Below are positions 47,558 to 56,138 of a DNA stretch of 64,000 nt, one piece after another. Source of the DNA: Parahoeflea alexandrii. GTDB taxonomy: Bacteria > Pseudomonadota > Alphaproteobacteria > Rhizobiales > Rhizobiaceae. The position numbers were made by a program, and so were the translations under genes. The DNA lies in the NCBI RefSeq assembly GCF_027214025.1, contig NZ_JAPWHB010000005.1, forward strand, positions 196,575 through 260,574, read 5' to 3'. Below the pieces are notes generated by a model, which had not been told where the DNA came from, did no database searches, and worked only from the letters and a program-made list of their open reading frames with translations. Numbering within the stretch: position 1 is the stretch's first letter; each line of letters begins with the position of its first letter.

Positions 47558-48688
47558 ATGGCGGACGACACCCGGTTCCGTGTTCGCTACCGGCTGCGTG
47601 CTGACACGCCGCAGGAGGCAGATCAGCGCGCGCTCGGCATCGCGCTCGAGCAGACGGTCGAGATCCCCGGCGACATCGTGCCTGAAGGACATATCAGCGA
47701 TGAGATCGTCGGCCAGATCGAGGACGTTCGCCCTCTTGGCGGCAATGCCTACGAGGCGGACATCTCCTACAGCCCCGACAGCGCCGGTGACGAGGTCATC
47801 CAGCTCATCAACGTGATCTTCGGCAATTCGTCGATCCAGCAGAACATCCGCGTCGTCGGCTTCGAGCCGGGCCGCGTGATCCGCGAGCGTTTCGGCGGCC
47901 CGCGTTTTGGCATCGAAGGTGTGCGTGCACGTTCTGGCCGCAGCCGTGGTGGCCTTATCTCTCCGGTGATCAAGCCGCAGGGCTCGAGCGTCAGGCAGCT
48001 TGCCGATATCGCCTATCGCTGCACGCTGGGCGGTGCGGACATCATCAAGGACGACCACGGTCTCGCCAACCAATCCTTCGCGCCGTTCTCAGAACGTGTG
48101 AAGGCCGTCAGCGATGCGGTGGGCGAAGCCAACGCCAAGTTGGGTGGTTCCGCGCTCTACTTCGTCAATGTCACCGGTCATACCGGCTCGCCCGTCGCAG
48201 AAGCGTTTCAGGCAAAGGAAGCCGGCGCGGGCGGTGTGCTGCTGATGCCCGGCTTGATGGGCTTCGGTGTTGTCCAGGCGCTTTCGCGTGATCCGTCCTT
48301 CGATCTGCCGATCATGACCCATCCGAGCTTCACCGGGCCCTATGTGCTCACCCCTGAAACCGGCGTCTCACATGCCATCATGTATGGCGTGTTCCAGCGT
48401 CTGGCGGGGTCGGACATCTCGGTGTTTCCCAATGTCGGCGGCCGCTTCGGCTTCAGCGTCGAGGAATGCCTGTCGATTGCAGATGCCTGCCGCGCCTCCG
48501 ACGGCATCGGCCGGGCGATGATGCCGAGCCCCGGCGGCGGCATGAGCTTCGAGCGCGCCGGCGACATGGTCTCGATGTACGGCGAGGACGTGGTCTTCCT
48601 GCTCGGCGGCAGCCTGCTGCGTGCCGGAGACAGGATCGGTGATGCGGTGCGCGCCATGCGCGATGCCGTCGACAGCATCGGGGCCTGA
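47558..48688 (+). CDS. RuBisCO-like protein (form IV), RLP2, divergent active site
   Basis: Large-subunit-fold enzyme of 376 aa. The barrel start SPVIKPQGSS keeps Lys139 (K175), and IIKDDHGLANQ keeps Lys164, Asp165 and Asp166 (K201-D203) but has His167 where RuBisCO has E204. K177 is Gln141; H294 appears as His255 but R295 is Pro256; H327 is lost and K334 seems to be Arg296. Phosphate-loop glycines remain (PGGGM near 327, LLGGS near 351). It cannot be a carboxylase. Position after a transketolase and near MtnK/MtnA suggests an isomerase or related step on a phosphorylated 5-substituted ketopentose, comparable to but not the same as the Rhodospirillum methylthioribulose-1-phosphate isomerase. 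Confidence 0.85.
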   Translation: MADDTRFRVRYRLRADTPQEADQRALGIALEQTVEIPGDIVPEGHISDEIVGQIEDVRPLGGNAYEADISYSPDSAGDEVIQLINVIFGNSSIQQNIRVVGFEPGRVIRERFGGPRFGIEGVRARSGRSRGGLISPVIKPQGSSVRQLADIAYRCTLGGADIIKDDHGLANQSFAPFSERVKAVSDAVGEANAKLGGSALYFVNVTGHTGSPVAEAFQAKEAGAGGVLLMPGLMGFGVVQALSRDPSFDLPIMTHPSFTGPYVLTPETGVSHAIMYGVFQRLAGSDISVFPNVGGRFGFSVEECLSIADACRASDGIGRAMMPSPGGGMSFERAGDMVSMYGEDVVFLLGGSLLRAGDRIGDAVRAMRDAVDSIGA

Positions 48689-48721
48689 CCTGAACAACCG
48701 GGGTCTGTCCTGGTAAACTCA

Positions 48722-48753
48722 GGGGCTGGTCGAAAGACCGGCCCCGCTTTTTT
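48722..48753 (+). terminator. Rho-independent terminator of the transketolase-RLP2 operon
   Basis: A 10-bp stem, GGGGCTGGTC and GACCGGCCCC (one G-T pair), closes a GAAA tetraloop and is followed by a run of seven T. It lies 33 nt after the RLP2 stop. This is a textbook intrinsic terminator. Confidence 0.9.
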
Positions 48754-48825
48754 ATCCTGGCATCGGATCCACGGATTGAAGCCATCCAATTGCCAGACGC
48801 TTCATCCGCTCCTGAATCAGGGCGC

Positions 48826-48854
48826 AAAAAAGCCGCGTCCGGAGACGCGGCTTT
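48826..48854 (-). terminator. Rho-independent terminator of the minus-strand sugar importer
   Basis: An 11-bp perfect stem, AAAGCCGCGTC and GACGCGGCTTT, with a 4-nt loop; on the minus strand it ends in six T. It lies 24 nt beyond the binding-protein stop. The stem symmetry means it may also stop plus-strand read-through. Confidence 0.88.
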
Positions 48855-48878
48855 GTCATCCCGGGAGGGGATGTCGGA

Positions 48879-49934
48879 TCAGCGTGCCGGAAGCGGCATC
48901 CACTCGGTCATGGCGACATCGGCATGGGCGAATTGCGGCATCTTCGCCGACAGCTCTTCCATGTTCTTGATGTCGTTTTCCTTGAGGAAGTCCTGCGTGA
49001 TCAGCGTCGGCGGTACCACGACCTGGGCGCCGGGATCGCCACCGGTCAGCATGATTGCAAGCGTCCGCACGGAGACTTCGCCGACCACGGCCGGGTTGGT
49101 CGCGACGGTCGCAGCCCAGGCGCTGTCAGGCTCGCGCATGGCCGAGATGTCGGCGGTCGAAACGTCGGCGGAGTAGATCTTGATGTCCTGCGACATGCCG
49201 GCTTCGTCCACCGCGATCTTCACGCCCTTGGCGAATTCGTCATAGGGAGCGAAGAACACGGAGATGTCCGGGTTCGCCTGCAGCACCGAGCGGGCCTGGT
49301 TGGCGTTGGAGTTGGCGATCGGGTTGTCGAGCGTGCCGATCTGGGCTGCCTCGACGATGCCCGGATTGGCCTTCTTGACTTCTTCCCAGGCGACATGGCG
49401 GCGGTCGAGCGGCGCGATGCCCGGCACGTAGACATAGCCGGCCTTCCATTCGGTGCCGTTGTCCTTGATCGCCTGTTCCAGCGCCAGCTTGCCGAGCAGG
49501 TAATCCGACTGCTCGACCTGCGGGATCGCGGGGTTCTCGACATTGACGTCGAAGGCCACGACCTTGATGCCGGCGTCTACCGCACGCTGGGCGGCTTCCT
49601 TCATCGATTCGGTCAGGCCGTGCTGGATGATGATCCCGTTGACGCCGAGCGCGATGGCCTGGTCGACCATGTCCGCCTGAAGGGCTGCGTCCTGGCGGCT
49701 GTCAAGCACGCGGAGATCGACGCCAAGCGCTGCAGCCTGCTTTTCCACGCCCGACAGATAGGCCTGGAAGAAGTCGCCGGTGGAAAGATAGCGCACCAGC
49801 GCGATCTTGACGTCGCCTGGCTTGTCGAGCGGCGCCGGCATGTCCGCGGCTTGCGCGAAGCCGGCGGGAAGGGTGACGGCTGCAGCGGCGAGGCCGGCAA
49901 ACAGGGCCAGGGCTTTTCTGCGTATCAGTTTCAT
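48879..49934 (-). CDS. Ribose-type ABC transporter substrate-binding protein (RLP2/mtn locus)
   Basis: Periplasmic binder of 351 aa, Peripla_BP_4. The Sec signal MKLIRRKALALFAGLAAAAV ends at GFAQA; the core is DVKIALVRYLSTGDFFQAYLSGVEKQAAALGVD, with MVDQAIALGVNGIIIQHGL. ATG 49934 follows GGAGG; the frame is open further upstream but only through the permease gene. It lies last in the importer operon, unlike most binding-protein genes, with its own terminator. The ligand is inferred to be the pentose derivative phosphorylated by MtnK, for example 5-methylthioribose or 5-deoxyribose. Confidence 0.92.
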   Translation of the reverse strand: MKLIRRKALALFAGLAAAAVTLPAGFAQAADMPAPLDKPGDVKIALVRYLSTGDFFQAYLSGVEKQAAALGVDLRVLDSRQDAALQADMVDQAIALGVNGIIIQHGLTESMKEAAQRAVDAGIKVVAFDVNVENPAIPQVEQSDYLLGKLALEQAIKDNGTEWKAGYVYVPGIAPLDRRHVAWEEVKKANPGIVEAAQIGTLDNPIANSNANQARSVLQANPDISVFFAPYDEFAKGVKIAVDEAGMSQDIKIYSADVSTADISAMREPDSAWAATVATNPAVVGEVSVRTLAIMLTGGDPGAQVVVPPTLITQDFLKENDIKNMEELSAKMPQFAHADVAMTEWMPLPAR

Positions 49935-49966
49935 GCTGTTTTCCTCCGTTAAATGATTGGTCTTGC

Positions 49967-51034
49967 TTAGTGGCCGCCGGCTTTCCGGGCCGAGAGCGAG
50001 AAGGTGAAGACAAGGGCGATGACCAGCACCAGGCCCTTGATGAAATCCTGCGTGTAGTAGGGTGCGTTCATCATCGTCAGGCCCTGCAGCAGGATACCGA
50101 CGAACAATGCGCCCATGGATGTGCCGAAGGCGTTGGGCTTGGCGGCGCCCAGAACCGCAAAGCCGATCAACGAGGCGGCCACGGCATCGAGCAGCAGATT
50201 GGTGCCCGAGGCGATGTCGCCGCGCCCGAGCCGGGCGGCAAGCAGCATCCCGCCGATCGAGGCCAGCACGCCCGAGATCATGTAGGCGAGAATCTTGTAG
50301 TTGTTGACATTGGTGCCCGTCAGGCTCGCCGCGCGCTCGTTCGAGCCGATCGCGTACATCAGCCGGCCGTGGCGGGTGAGTTCCAGGAAAACCCACACGA
50401 GAATGCCGATGACCACCAGGAAGATCACCGGTGCCGGCAGAAGGTTGTCGAGCATGAAGTCGAAGCGGTGGCGGCCGAGTTGCAGGAACAGCGGCGAGAA
50501 GGTGCCTTCGGCGGTCGAACCGTCGGGCAGGCTCATGCCGGTGGCAATGGAACGTCCTTCGGTCGGAATCCGCTGCAGGCCGACCAGCAGGAACATCATG
50601 CCGAGCGTCGCCAGCAGATCCGGAACCTTGGTCTTGACGATCAGCAACCCGTTGATCAGGCCGATCAGCGCGCCCATCGCCAGGCAGGCAATGATGGCGA
50701 CGAACGCGGGTTGTTCCAGAACCACCATCATGTAGGCCGCCAGCATCATCGACGAGGTGGCGACCGAGCCGATCGACAAATCGAAGCCGCCGACCACCAG
50801 CGTGCAGGTGACGCCCAATGCCAGGATGCCGGTGATCGCCACCGACTGGAAGATGAACACCGCGCTGCGCGGCCCGGCAAAGCCGCTGGCGAAGACCGAG
50901 AAGAAAATCACCAGTCCGACGAGAAGCGCGAGGAACCCGTAACGGATGGAGATGTCGATCAGCCCGTTGGAGCTGGGCTGCGGTTTTTGCGGGCGCGAAC
51001 CCGCGCTCGGGGTTTCGGTCTGGTTCATGCTCAT
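49967..51034 (-). CDS. Ribose-type ABC transporter permease (RLP2/mtn locus)
   Basis: Permease of 355 aa, with about 27 hydrophilic residues before the first helix. VGGFDLSIGSVATSSMM, VKTKVPDLLATLGMMFLLVG and the C-terminal VLGAAKPNAFGTSMGALFVG are RbsC-family features. The ATG overlaps the ATPase stop (ATGA). It is the single permease gene of this system, so a homodimer is expected. Confidence 0.92.
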   Translation of the reverse strand: MSMNQTETPSAGSRPQKPQPSSNGLIDISIRYGFLALLVGLVIFFSVFASGFAGPRSAVFIFQSVAITGILALGVTCTLVVGGFDLSIGSVATSSMMLAAYMMVVLEQPAFVAIIACLAMGALIGLINGLLIVKTKVPDLLATLGMMFLLVGLQRIPTEGRSIATGMSLPDGSTAEGTFSPLFLQLGRHRFDFMLDNLLPAPVIFLVVIGILVWVFLELTRHGRLMYAIGSNERAASLTGTNVNNYKILAYMISGVLASIGGMLLAARLGRGDIASGTNLLLDAVAASLIGFAVLGAAKPNAFGTSMGALFVGILLQGLTMMNAPYYTQDFIKGLVLVIALVFTFSLSARKAGGH

Positions 51035-52563
51035 GCGTGTGCTGTCCTTGCGGCGCTGCCGGCATCTGCCGGCAATGCCCCGGTTACTGCGGTCAGGATC
51101 TCGTTGAGATCCACGTTCTCGTTTCTGAATTCCGCCGCGACCGAATGCTCGGTCATGACGATGATGCGGTCGGCGACTTCCAGCGCCTCGTCGAGTTCCG
51201 AGACGAACACCAGCGTCGCCCGGTTCTTCGCGGTCTCGCGGATCTTGCGGCCAATATCGCGGCGGGCGCGGATGTCGACGCCCTGGAAAGGCTCGTCGAG
51301 CAGCAGCAGCCGACAGTCCTCCGCCAGCCAGCGTGCCAGCATCACCTTCTGCTGGTTGCCGCCCGACAGCGTGCCGATGGAATCTGTCTCGCCCTGGCAT
51401 ACGATCGACAGCGCCTCGATCATTTCCTGGGCGGTCTTCCGCTCGTCCGAACGTCTGATGAAAGACAGGTTCGAGTAACGCGAGAGGAAGGGCAGGGTGA
51501 TGTTGCGGGTGATGTCGAAATCGGCGACCACGGCATTGTTGGCCCGGTCCTTGGCCGACATGAACACGCCGCGTGCGATCGCGGCCTTCGGGGTCGCCGG
51601 CGCATAATCCTCGCCGTCAATCCGGATGCTGCCGGCCGCCGGGCGGCCGAGCCCGAACAGGCTCTGCGCAAACGCGCTCTTGCCGCTGCCGAGCAGGCCG
51701 GTCACGGCCACCACCTCGTTTTCGCACAGGTTGAAGTCGAACGGCTTGCTGCCGGAGAGCAGTTTGAGATCGCGGATCTCAAGTACAGGCTTTCCAGGCG
51801 CGCCGACGCTGATGTCGGCATCCGTCATGCGGTGGCCGAGCATCGCGTTGACCGCGCCTTCATAGTCGAGCTCGTCGCCTTCGAAGACGCCGGAGATCTC
51901 GCCGTCGCGCATCGAGACGATGCGGTCGGCGATGCGGCGGATGTCCGACATCCGGTGCGAGATGTAGAGGACGGCAACGCCCTTGGCCGAAAGACGTTCG
52001 ATCAGCAGGAACAGCCGTTCGGCCTCCGAGGCCGAGAGCGACGATGTCGGCTCGTCCAGAATGAGCAGTTGCGGGTCATGCGCCATGGCCCGGGCAATGG
52101 CGATCAGCTGCCGGTCGGCGACGCCGAGCTCGGCCACCGATTGCCGCACGTTGAGAGTGAGCCCCATCTGGCTCGCGATGCGCTCGGCATCGGCATAGTT
52201 CTGCCGGCGCTTGAGAAAGAAGCCGTAGCCGGGCTCCGCAAGCCTGTCGATCAGCAGGTTGGAAGCGACATCGAGATCGGGGATCACCCCGTCATTGATG
52301 TTCTGGTGCACGGTGACGACGCCGGCGCGAATGGCTTCGGAAGGAGTCGACGGCCGGAAATCCTTGCCCAGCAGGGTGATCGAACCGGCGTCGAGCGCAT
52401 GCACGCCGCTCAGGATCTTGACCAGCGTGGACTTGCCCGCGCCATTGGCGCCCATGAGCACGGTCACCGATCCGGCAGGCAGCGACAGGTTCAGCTGCTT
52501 GAGGACACGGTTGTCCCCGAACGACTTGTCCACACTGCGCAGATCGCAAAGAGTTCCGTTCAT
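51031..52563 (-). CDS. Ribose-type ABC transporter ATP-binding protein, two NBDs (RLP2/mtn locus)
   Basis: Tandem ATPase of 510 aa. NBD1 has Walker A GANGAGKSTLVKI near residue 39 and Walker B LLILDEPTSSLS near 169; its signature is the degenerate AELGVADRQ. NBD2 has TGLLGSGKSAFAQ, the canonical LSGGNQQKVMLARWLA and LLLLDEPFQGVDIRA. It is first in its operon, divergent from mtnK across a 117-bp gap with a perfect 16-bp palindrome. It probably drives uptake of the sugar that MtnK phosphorylates. Confidence 0.93.
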   Translation of the reverse strand: MNGTLCDLRSVDKSFGDNRVLKQLNLSLPAGSVTVLMGANGAGKSTLVKILSGVHALDAGSITLLGKDFRPSTPSEAIRAGVVTVHQNINDGVIPDLDVASNLLIDRLAEPGYGFFLKRRQNYADAERIASQMGLTLNVRQSVAELGVADRQLIAIARAMAHDPQLLILDEPTSSLSASEAERLFLLIERLSAKGVAVLYISHRMSDIRRIADRIVSMRDGEISGVFEGDELDYEGAVNAMLGHRMTDADISVGAPGKPVLEIRDLKLLSGSKPFDFNLCENEVVAVTGLLGSGKSAFAQSLFGLGRPAAGSIRIDGEDYAPATPKAAIARGVFMSAKDRANNAVVADFDITRNITLPFLSRYSNLSFIRRSDERKTAQEMIEALSIVCQGETDSIGTLSGGNQQKVMLARWLAEDCRLLLLDEPFQGVDIRARRDIGRKIRETAKNRATLVFVSELDEALEVADRIIVMTEHSVAAEFRNENVDLNEILTAVTGALPADAGSAARTAHA

Positions 52564-52596
52564 GCTGTCCTCCCGCTATGATGAAAACAGCAGCGC

Positions 52597-52625
52597 TGAC
52601 AAAAGTCAATACGTATTGACAAATG
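52597..52625. promoter_or_regulatory. Operator region between the sugar importer and mtnK
   Basis: The region holds the perfect 16-bp palindrome GTCAATACGTATTGAC (52605-52620), flanked by two direct repeats TGACAAAAG (52597) and TGACAAATG (52617) spaced 20 bp. The second is part of TTGACAAATG, the shared motif of this locus. Its place between divergent operons (importer on the left, mtnKA on the right) suits joint control by the SorC-type regulator. Confidence 0.6.
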
Positions 52626-52680
52626 ATTGATGTGGGCACTAGGCTTGGTCAACAAACAGCCTGGACTGTCATTTGGGAGG

Positions 52681-53949
52681 ATGGTTTTGAGCAACAACTA
52701 CAAACCTTTATCGCCGGAAACCCTGGGCCAGCGGCTGGGCGGACTCGACGTCATGAAGCAGGCCGTGGGCGGCAGTGCCGACGCATGGACGGTGCGGGAG
52801 GTCGGCGACGGCAACCTCAATCTCGTCTTCATCGTGGAAGGTGACGCGGGCAGCGTCATCGTCAAGCAGGCGCTTCCCTATGTGCGCCTGGTCGGCGACA
52901 GCTGGCCGCTGCCGCTCAAGCGTGCATTTTTCGAATATCATGCGCTGATCCGTCAGGAAGCCCGCGACCCGGGCAGTGTCCCCCAGGTGCTGCATTTCGA
53001 TGAAAGCCAGGCGCTCATCGTCATGGAGCGCTTGCAGCCGCATATTATTCTGCGCCAGCAGACCATGGAAGGGCGCAAGGTTGCGGGACTTGGCCGGACC
53101 TTGGGATTGTTTGCTGCGCGCACCGCGTTTCGCGGGTCGGATTTGTCAATGGAGGCTGGCGACAAGAAAGCCGACGCTGCGCTCTTTGCCGGCAATGCTG
53201 AGCTGTGCGACATCACCGAAACGCTGGTTTTCACCGATCCCTACTACGCTGCGGAATTGAACCGGCACACCACGCCGCAGCTCGACGGCATCGTGGCCGA
53301 CCTGCGCCGCGACGAAGCGCTGAAGGTTGAAGTCCAGCACATGAAGCGGGCGTTCACCTCGCGCGGCGAGACCATGTGCCATGGCGATCTGCATGCCGGC
53401 TCGATCATGGTGACAGATGAGCAGTCGCGCATCATCGATCCTGAATTCGCCTTTTATGGCCCGTTCGGTTTCGACATCGGAATGCTGATTGGCAATTACC
53501 TGATGGCCTATCACGCTATGCCGGCCCACATTTCCGATGCGGATGCCTGCCGCGATTTCCAGGACTGGATCCTCTCGGTCATCGAGGAGACCTGGACAGT
53601 GTTCCGCGAGGAATTCCTGCACCTGTGGCGTACGGAACGCACCGGCATTCTCTATCCCAAGGCGCTTTACGAAGATCAGGGACATAATTTCGCTTCCGAG
53701 GCGGCTGCCGAGCAGCTGCTGGGCGAGATCTTCCGCGATCTGGTCGGCTTCGCCGGCATCGAGATGCATCGCCGTATCCTCGGCCTCGCTCATGTTGCCG
53801 AACTCGACACCATCGAGGACGAGGATCTGAAGGCCCGCTGCGAGGCCAAATGCCTGAAGCTGGGTCAGCTCCTGGTCATCAACAGAAATCGGCTGACCGG
53901 CATGGATGCCGTATTGGCAGCGGCGCGGCGCGCTGAAACGGGAGCATAG
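52681..53949 (+). CDS. mtnK: S-methyl-5-thioribose kinase (MtnK)
   Basis: ATP-dependent kinase that makes 5-methylthioribose-1-phosphate (also acting on 5-deoxyribose in some bacteria); about 422 aa, the family's normal size. It belongs to the protein-kinase-like APH fold: [15 protein letters not shown] (Gly loop), [12 protein letters not shown] with the ATP Lys, [13 protein letters not shown], the catalytic [11 protein letters not shown], and [15 protein letters not shown] with metal-binding Asp and Glu. ATG 52681 abuts GGGAGG with no spacing, while TTG 52687 lies 6 nt from it, so the true start may be TTG. It is followed by mtnA after 2 nt. No MTA/5'-deoxyadenosine nucleosidase is adjacent, so the ribose is imported or made elsewhere. 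Confidence 0.92.
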   Translation: MVLSNNYKPLSPETLGQRLGGLDVMKQAVGGSADAWTVREVGDGNLNLVFIVEGDAGSVIVKQALPYVRLVGDSWPLPLKRAFFEYHALIRQEARDPGSVPQVLHFDESQALIVMERLQPHIILRQQTMEGRKVAGLGRTLGLFAARTAFRGSDLSMEAGDKKADAALFAGNAELCDITETLVFTDPYYAAELNRHTTPQLDGIVADLRRDEALKVEVQHMKRAFTSRGETMCHGDLHAGSIMVTDEQSRIIDPEFAFYGPFGFDIGMLIGNYLMAYHAMPAHISDADACRDFQDWILSVIEETWTVFREEFLHLWRTERTGILYPKALYEDQGHNFASEAAAEQLLGEIFRDLVGFAGIEMHRRILGLAHVAELDTIEDEDLKARCEAKCLKLGQLLVINRNRLTGMDAVLAAARRAETGA

Positions 53950-53951
53950 GC

Positions 53952-55055
53952 ATGAAGGTTGGCGATACGCATTACCGGTCGATCTGGTTTGACGGCGAAA
54001 CGGCCAGGGTCAAGATCATTGACCAGCGCTGGCTGCCGCACGAGTTTCGTGTGGTTGAACTGGAAACGCTGAGTGAATTCGCCACCGCGATCCGGGACAT
54101 GTGGGTACGCGGCGCACCGCTGATCGGTGCCACCGCCGCCTATGGCGTCGCCATCGAAATGCAGCGCAATGCCTCCGACGAGGCGCTTGACAATGCCTGG
54201 GAGCGGCTGCACGAGACCCGGCCGACGGCGGTGAACCTGCGCTGGGCGCTCGACGAGATGCGCGGCGTCATTGCCGGTCTTCCCGAAAGCGAGCGCGCCG
54301 CCGCCGCCTTCCGCAAGGCCGAGGAGATCTGCGACGCCGACGTCGAGACCAACCGCATGATCGGGGTACATGGCCTCGAGATTGTCCGGAAGATCGCCGC
54401 TACCAAGAAACCCGGCATGCCGGTCAATATCCTGACCCACTGCAATGCCGGCTGGCTGGCAACCGTGGACTGGGGCACGGCCACCTCGCCGATGTATCAC
54501 GCCGCGACTGCCGGCATTCCCATCCATGTCTGGGTCGACGAGACCCGCCCGCGCAACCAGGGCGCCCAGCTGACCAGCTGGGAGATGAACAGTCATGGCA
54601 TCCCGCATCATCTCATCGTCGACAATGCCGGCGGGCACCTGATGCAGCATGGCCAGGTCGACTTGGTCATCGTCGGCACCGACCGCACGACCGCCTCCGG
54701 CGATGTCTGCAACAAGATCGGCACTTATCTCAAGGCGTTGGCCGCCCATGACAACAACGTGCCGTTCTACGTCGCGCTTCCCTCGAGCACCATTGACTGG
54801 ACCGTCGACGATGGTGTGCGGGAAATCCCGATCGAGGAACGCGATGACCGCGAGGTCACCCATGTCTTTGGCCGTCTGGAAGACGGCAGCGTCACCTCGG
54901 TGCAGATTTCCCCGGATGGTACGCCCGGCGGCAACCCGGCCTTCGACGTGACGCCGGCGCGCCTGGTGACCGGCCTGATCACCGAGCGCGGCGTCGCAGA
55001 AGCCAGCCGCGAGGGACTGCTGGGCCTGTTCCCGGAACGCCGCAACGCCGCGTGA
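53952..55055 (+). CDS. mtnA: S-methyl-5-thioribose-1-phosphate isomerase (MtnA)
   Basis: Aldose-ketose isomerase, 367 aa, converting methylthioribose-1-phosphate to methylthioribulose-1-phosphate. The catalytic Cys164 ([18 protein letters not shown]) and Asp244 ([19 protein letters not shown]) are present, as is the N-terminal phosphate region [15 protein letters not shown]. It is two nt downstream of mtnK. The usual methionine-salvage followers (mtnB, mtnC, mtnD, mtnW) are absent, so the ketose phosphate should enter another route: RLP2, the transketolase or the aldolase/SDR fusion at 56 kb. Confidence 0.93.
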   Translation: MKVGDTHYRSIWFDGETARVKIIDQRWLPHEFRVVELETLSEFATAIRDMWVRGAPLIGATAAYGVAIEMQRNASDEALDNAWERLHETRPTAVNLRWALDEMRGVIAGLPESERAAAAFRKAEEICDADVETNRMIGVHGLEIVRKIAATKKPGMPVNILTHCNAGWLATVDWGTATSPMYHAATAGIPIHVWVDETRPRNQGAQLTSWEMNSHGIPHHLIVDNAGGHLMQHGQVDLVIVGTDRTTASGDVCNKIGTYLKALAAHDNNVPFYVALPSSTIDWTVDDGVREIPIEERDDREVTHVFGRLEDGSVTSVQISPDGTPGGNPAFDVTPARLVTGLITERGVAEASREGLLGLFPERRNAA

Positions 55056-55082
55056 TTGGGCATCGTCTGAGCGGCAGTCGTC

Positions 55083-56054
55083 TCAGGCGAGTTCCATCAT
55101 AGCTGCGGCGCAGCTCTGGTTGGTCACCACATGGGTGGCATATCCGCCCCTGATCGCGGCCACGGCGGCCGGCACCCGCTCTTCGCCCACGGACACCAGG
55201 ATGCCCATGTCGCGGTGGCGCAACTCCTCGAGTTCGATCCCCATCATCCGGTCGTCCAGCGGACCGGAAACCGGATCGCCCTTGGCGTCGATGAAGCGGC
55301 CGCACAGCACGCCGACCGCGCCGTTGGCGATGTAGTCTTCGAGCTCTTTCTGGGTAGCGACGCCGCTCGAGGCGACATGGCTGTCGGGTTTGCAGGAGCC
55401 CACTGCAAACAGCGTCTTGTTGCAGTCGCTGATCGCATCGAGCTGCTTGGCGATCAGCGATTCCGCCCTGAGGGTGGCGGCGATCTCGGCCGTGCTGAGG
55501 ATTGCCGGCACATGCAGGTTGATGCACTTGGCCGAGAACTTGCGCGCCACGTTGGACGAGCAGACATCGGCGGAAAAGCCGTAGGGCGTGGCCATCGAGC
55601 CGACCAGCTGCAGCACGGTCAGGTCCGCAATCGTCGTCTGTTCCAGGCGTTCGGCGACATCGTAGATGGTCTTGCCCCAGGCAACGCCGAGCCGGTCGCC
55701 CGGCTCCAGCAGGCTCGGCAGCCAGTCCGCAGCGCCGCGGATGATGCGGCTCGCGTGGTCGTCCTGTCCGCCTGTGCCGTCGGGCAGGATATAGGCGGCC
55801 TTGAGCCCGAAGCGGTCGCGCAGTTCCAGCGCGGCGCGATGCGTGTTGAAGGCTTCCGGCGAGAGCTTGGTGTGGATGTAACCGCGCTCGCGGGCTTCCT
55901 GCAGATAGTTGACCACGGTTGCGCGCGACACCAGGAGCCGGTTGGCAATTTCGCTCTGGTTGAGCCCGTCATGATAGTAAAGCCATGCGGTTTCGACGAC
56001 GATGTCCTCGCCGCTGATCTGTTTGGTAGAGCGCCTGGTTGAGTTCTGAGGCAT
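55083..56054 (-). CDS. SorC/DeoR-type sugar-binding transcriptional regulator
   Basis: Regulator of 323 aa. The N-terminal HTH lies at residues 22-60 (TAWLYYHDGLNQSEIANRLLVSRATVVNYLQEARERGYI). The C-terminal sugar-phosphate-sensing domain of the SorC/CggR family has GDRLGVAWGKTIYDVAERL, TVLQLVGSM and GVGSCKP-like VGSCKPDSHVA. It sits between mtnKA and the divergent aldolase/SDR gene and reads away from a perfect inverted repeat. It probably senses a phosphorylated intermediate such as methylthioribulose-1-phosphate and controls the four transcription units from 45.6 to 58.2 kb. Confidence 0.9.
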   Translation of the reverse strand: MPQNSTRRSTKQISGEDIVVETAWLYYHDGLNQSEIANRLLVSRATVVNYLQEARERGYIHTKLSPEAFNTHRAALELRDRFGLKAAYILPDGTGGQDDHASRIIRGAADWLPSLLEPGDRLGVAWGKTIYDVAERLEQTTIADLTVLQLVGSMATPYGFSADVCSSNVARKFSAKCINLHVPAILSTAEIAATLRAESLIAKQLDAISDCNKTLFAVGSCKPDSHVASSGVATQKELEDYIANGAVGVLCGRFIDAKGDPVSGPLDDRMMGIELEELRHRDMGILVSVGEERVPAAVAAIRGGYATHVVTNQSCAAAMMELA

Positions 56055-56076
56055 TTCGATCCATCACCAAAATATA

Positions 56077-56109
56077 CATTTGACAATAGTGAATGACTTT
56101 TGTCAAATG
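56077..56109. promoter_or_regulatory. Inverted repeat CATTTGACAA/TTGTCAAATG between sorC and the aldolase gene
   Basis: Two perfect 10-bp arms (56077-56086 and 56100-56109) are separated by 13 nt, 30 bp before the aldolase ATG and 23 bp before the regulator ATG. Each arm is the TTGNCAAATG motif that also occurs upstream of the transketolase operon and of mtnK. This is the strongest of the three sites and the likely autoregulatory operator. Confidence 0.7.
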
Positions 56110-56138
56110 CGACAAGTTCACATGGGCAGGAGACGGTA

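Noticed and set aside
48879-51065. Apparent 728-codon fusion ending in the sugar-binding protein
   Set aside because: The first half is the wrong frame of the permease gene. The binding protein has a standard signal peptide and GGAGG before ATG 49934.
51031-52563. Degenerate ABC signature in the first NBD of the sugar ATPase as a sign of inactivation
   Set aside because: RbsA-family proteins normally have one non-canonical nucleotide site; the second NBD has the full LSGGNQQ motif and there is no frameshift.
56100-56138. Longer aldolase/SDR start at TTG 56100
   Set aside because: It would place the start codon inside the perfect inverted repeat and has no ribosome binding site; ATG 56139 has AGGAG at good spacing.
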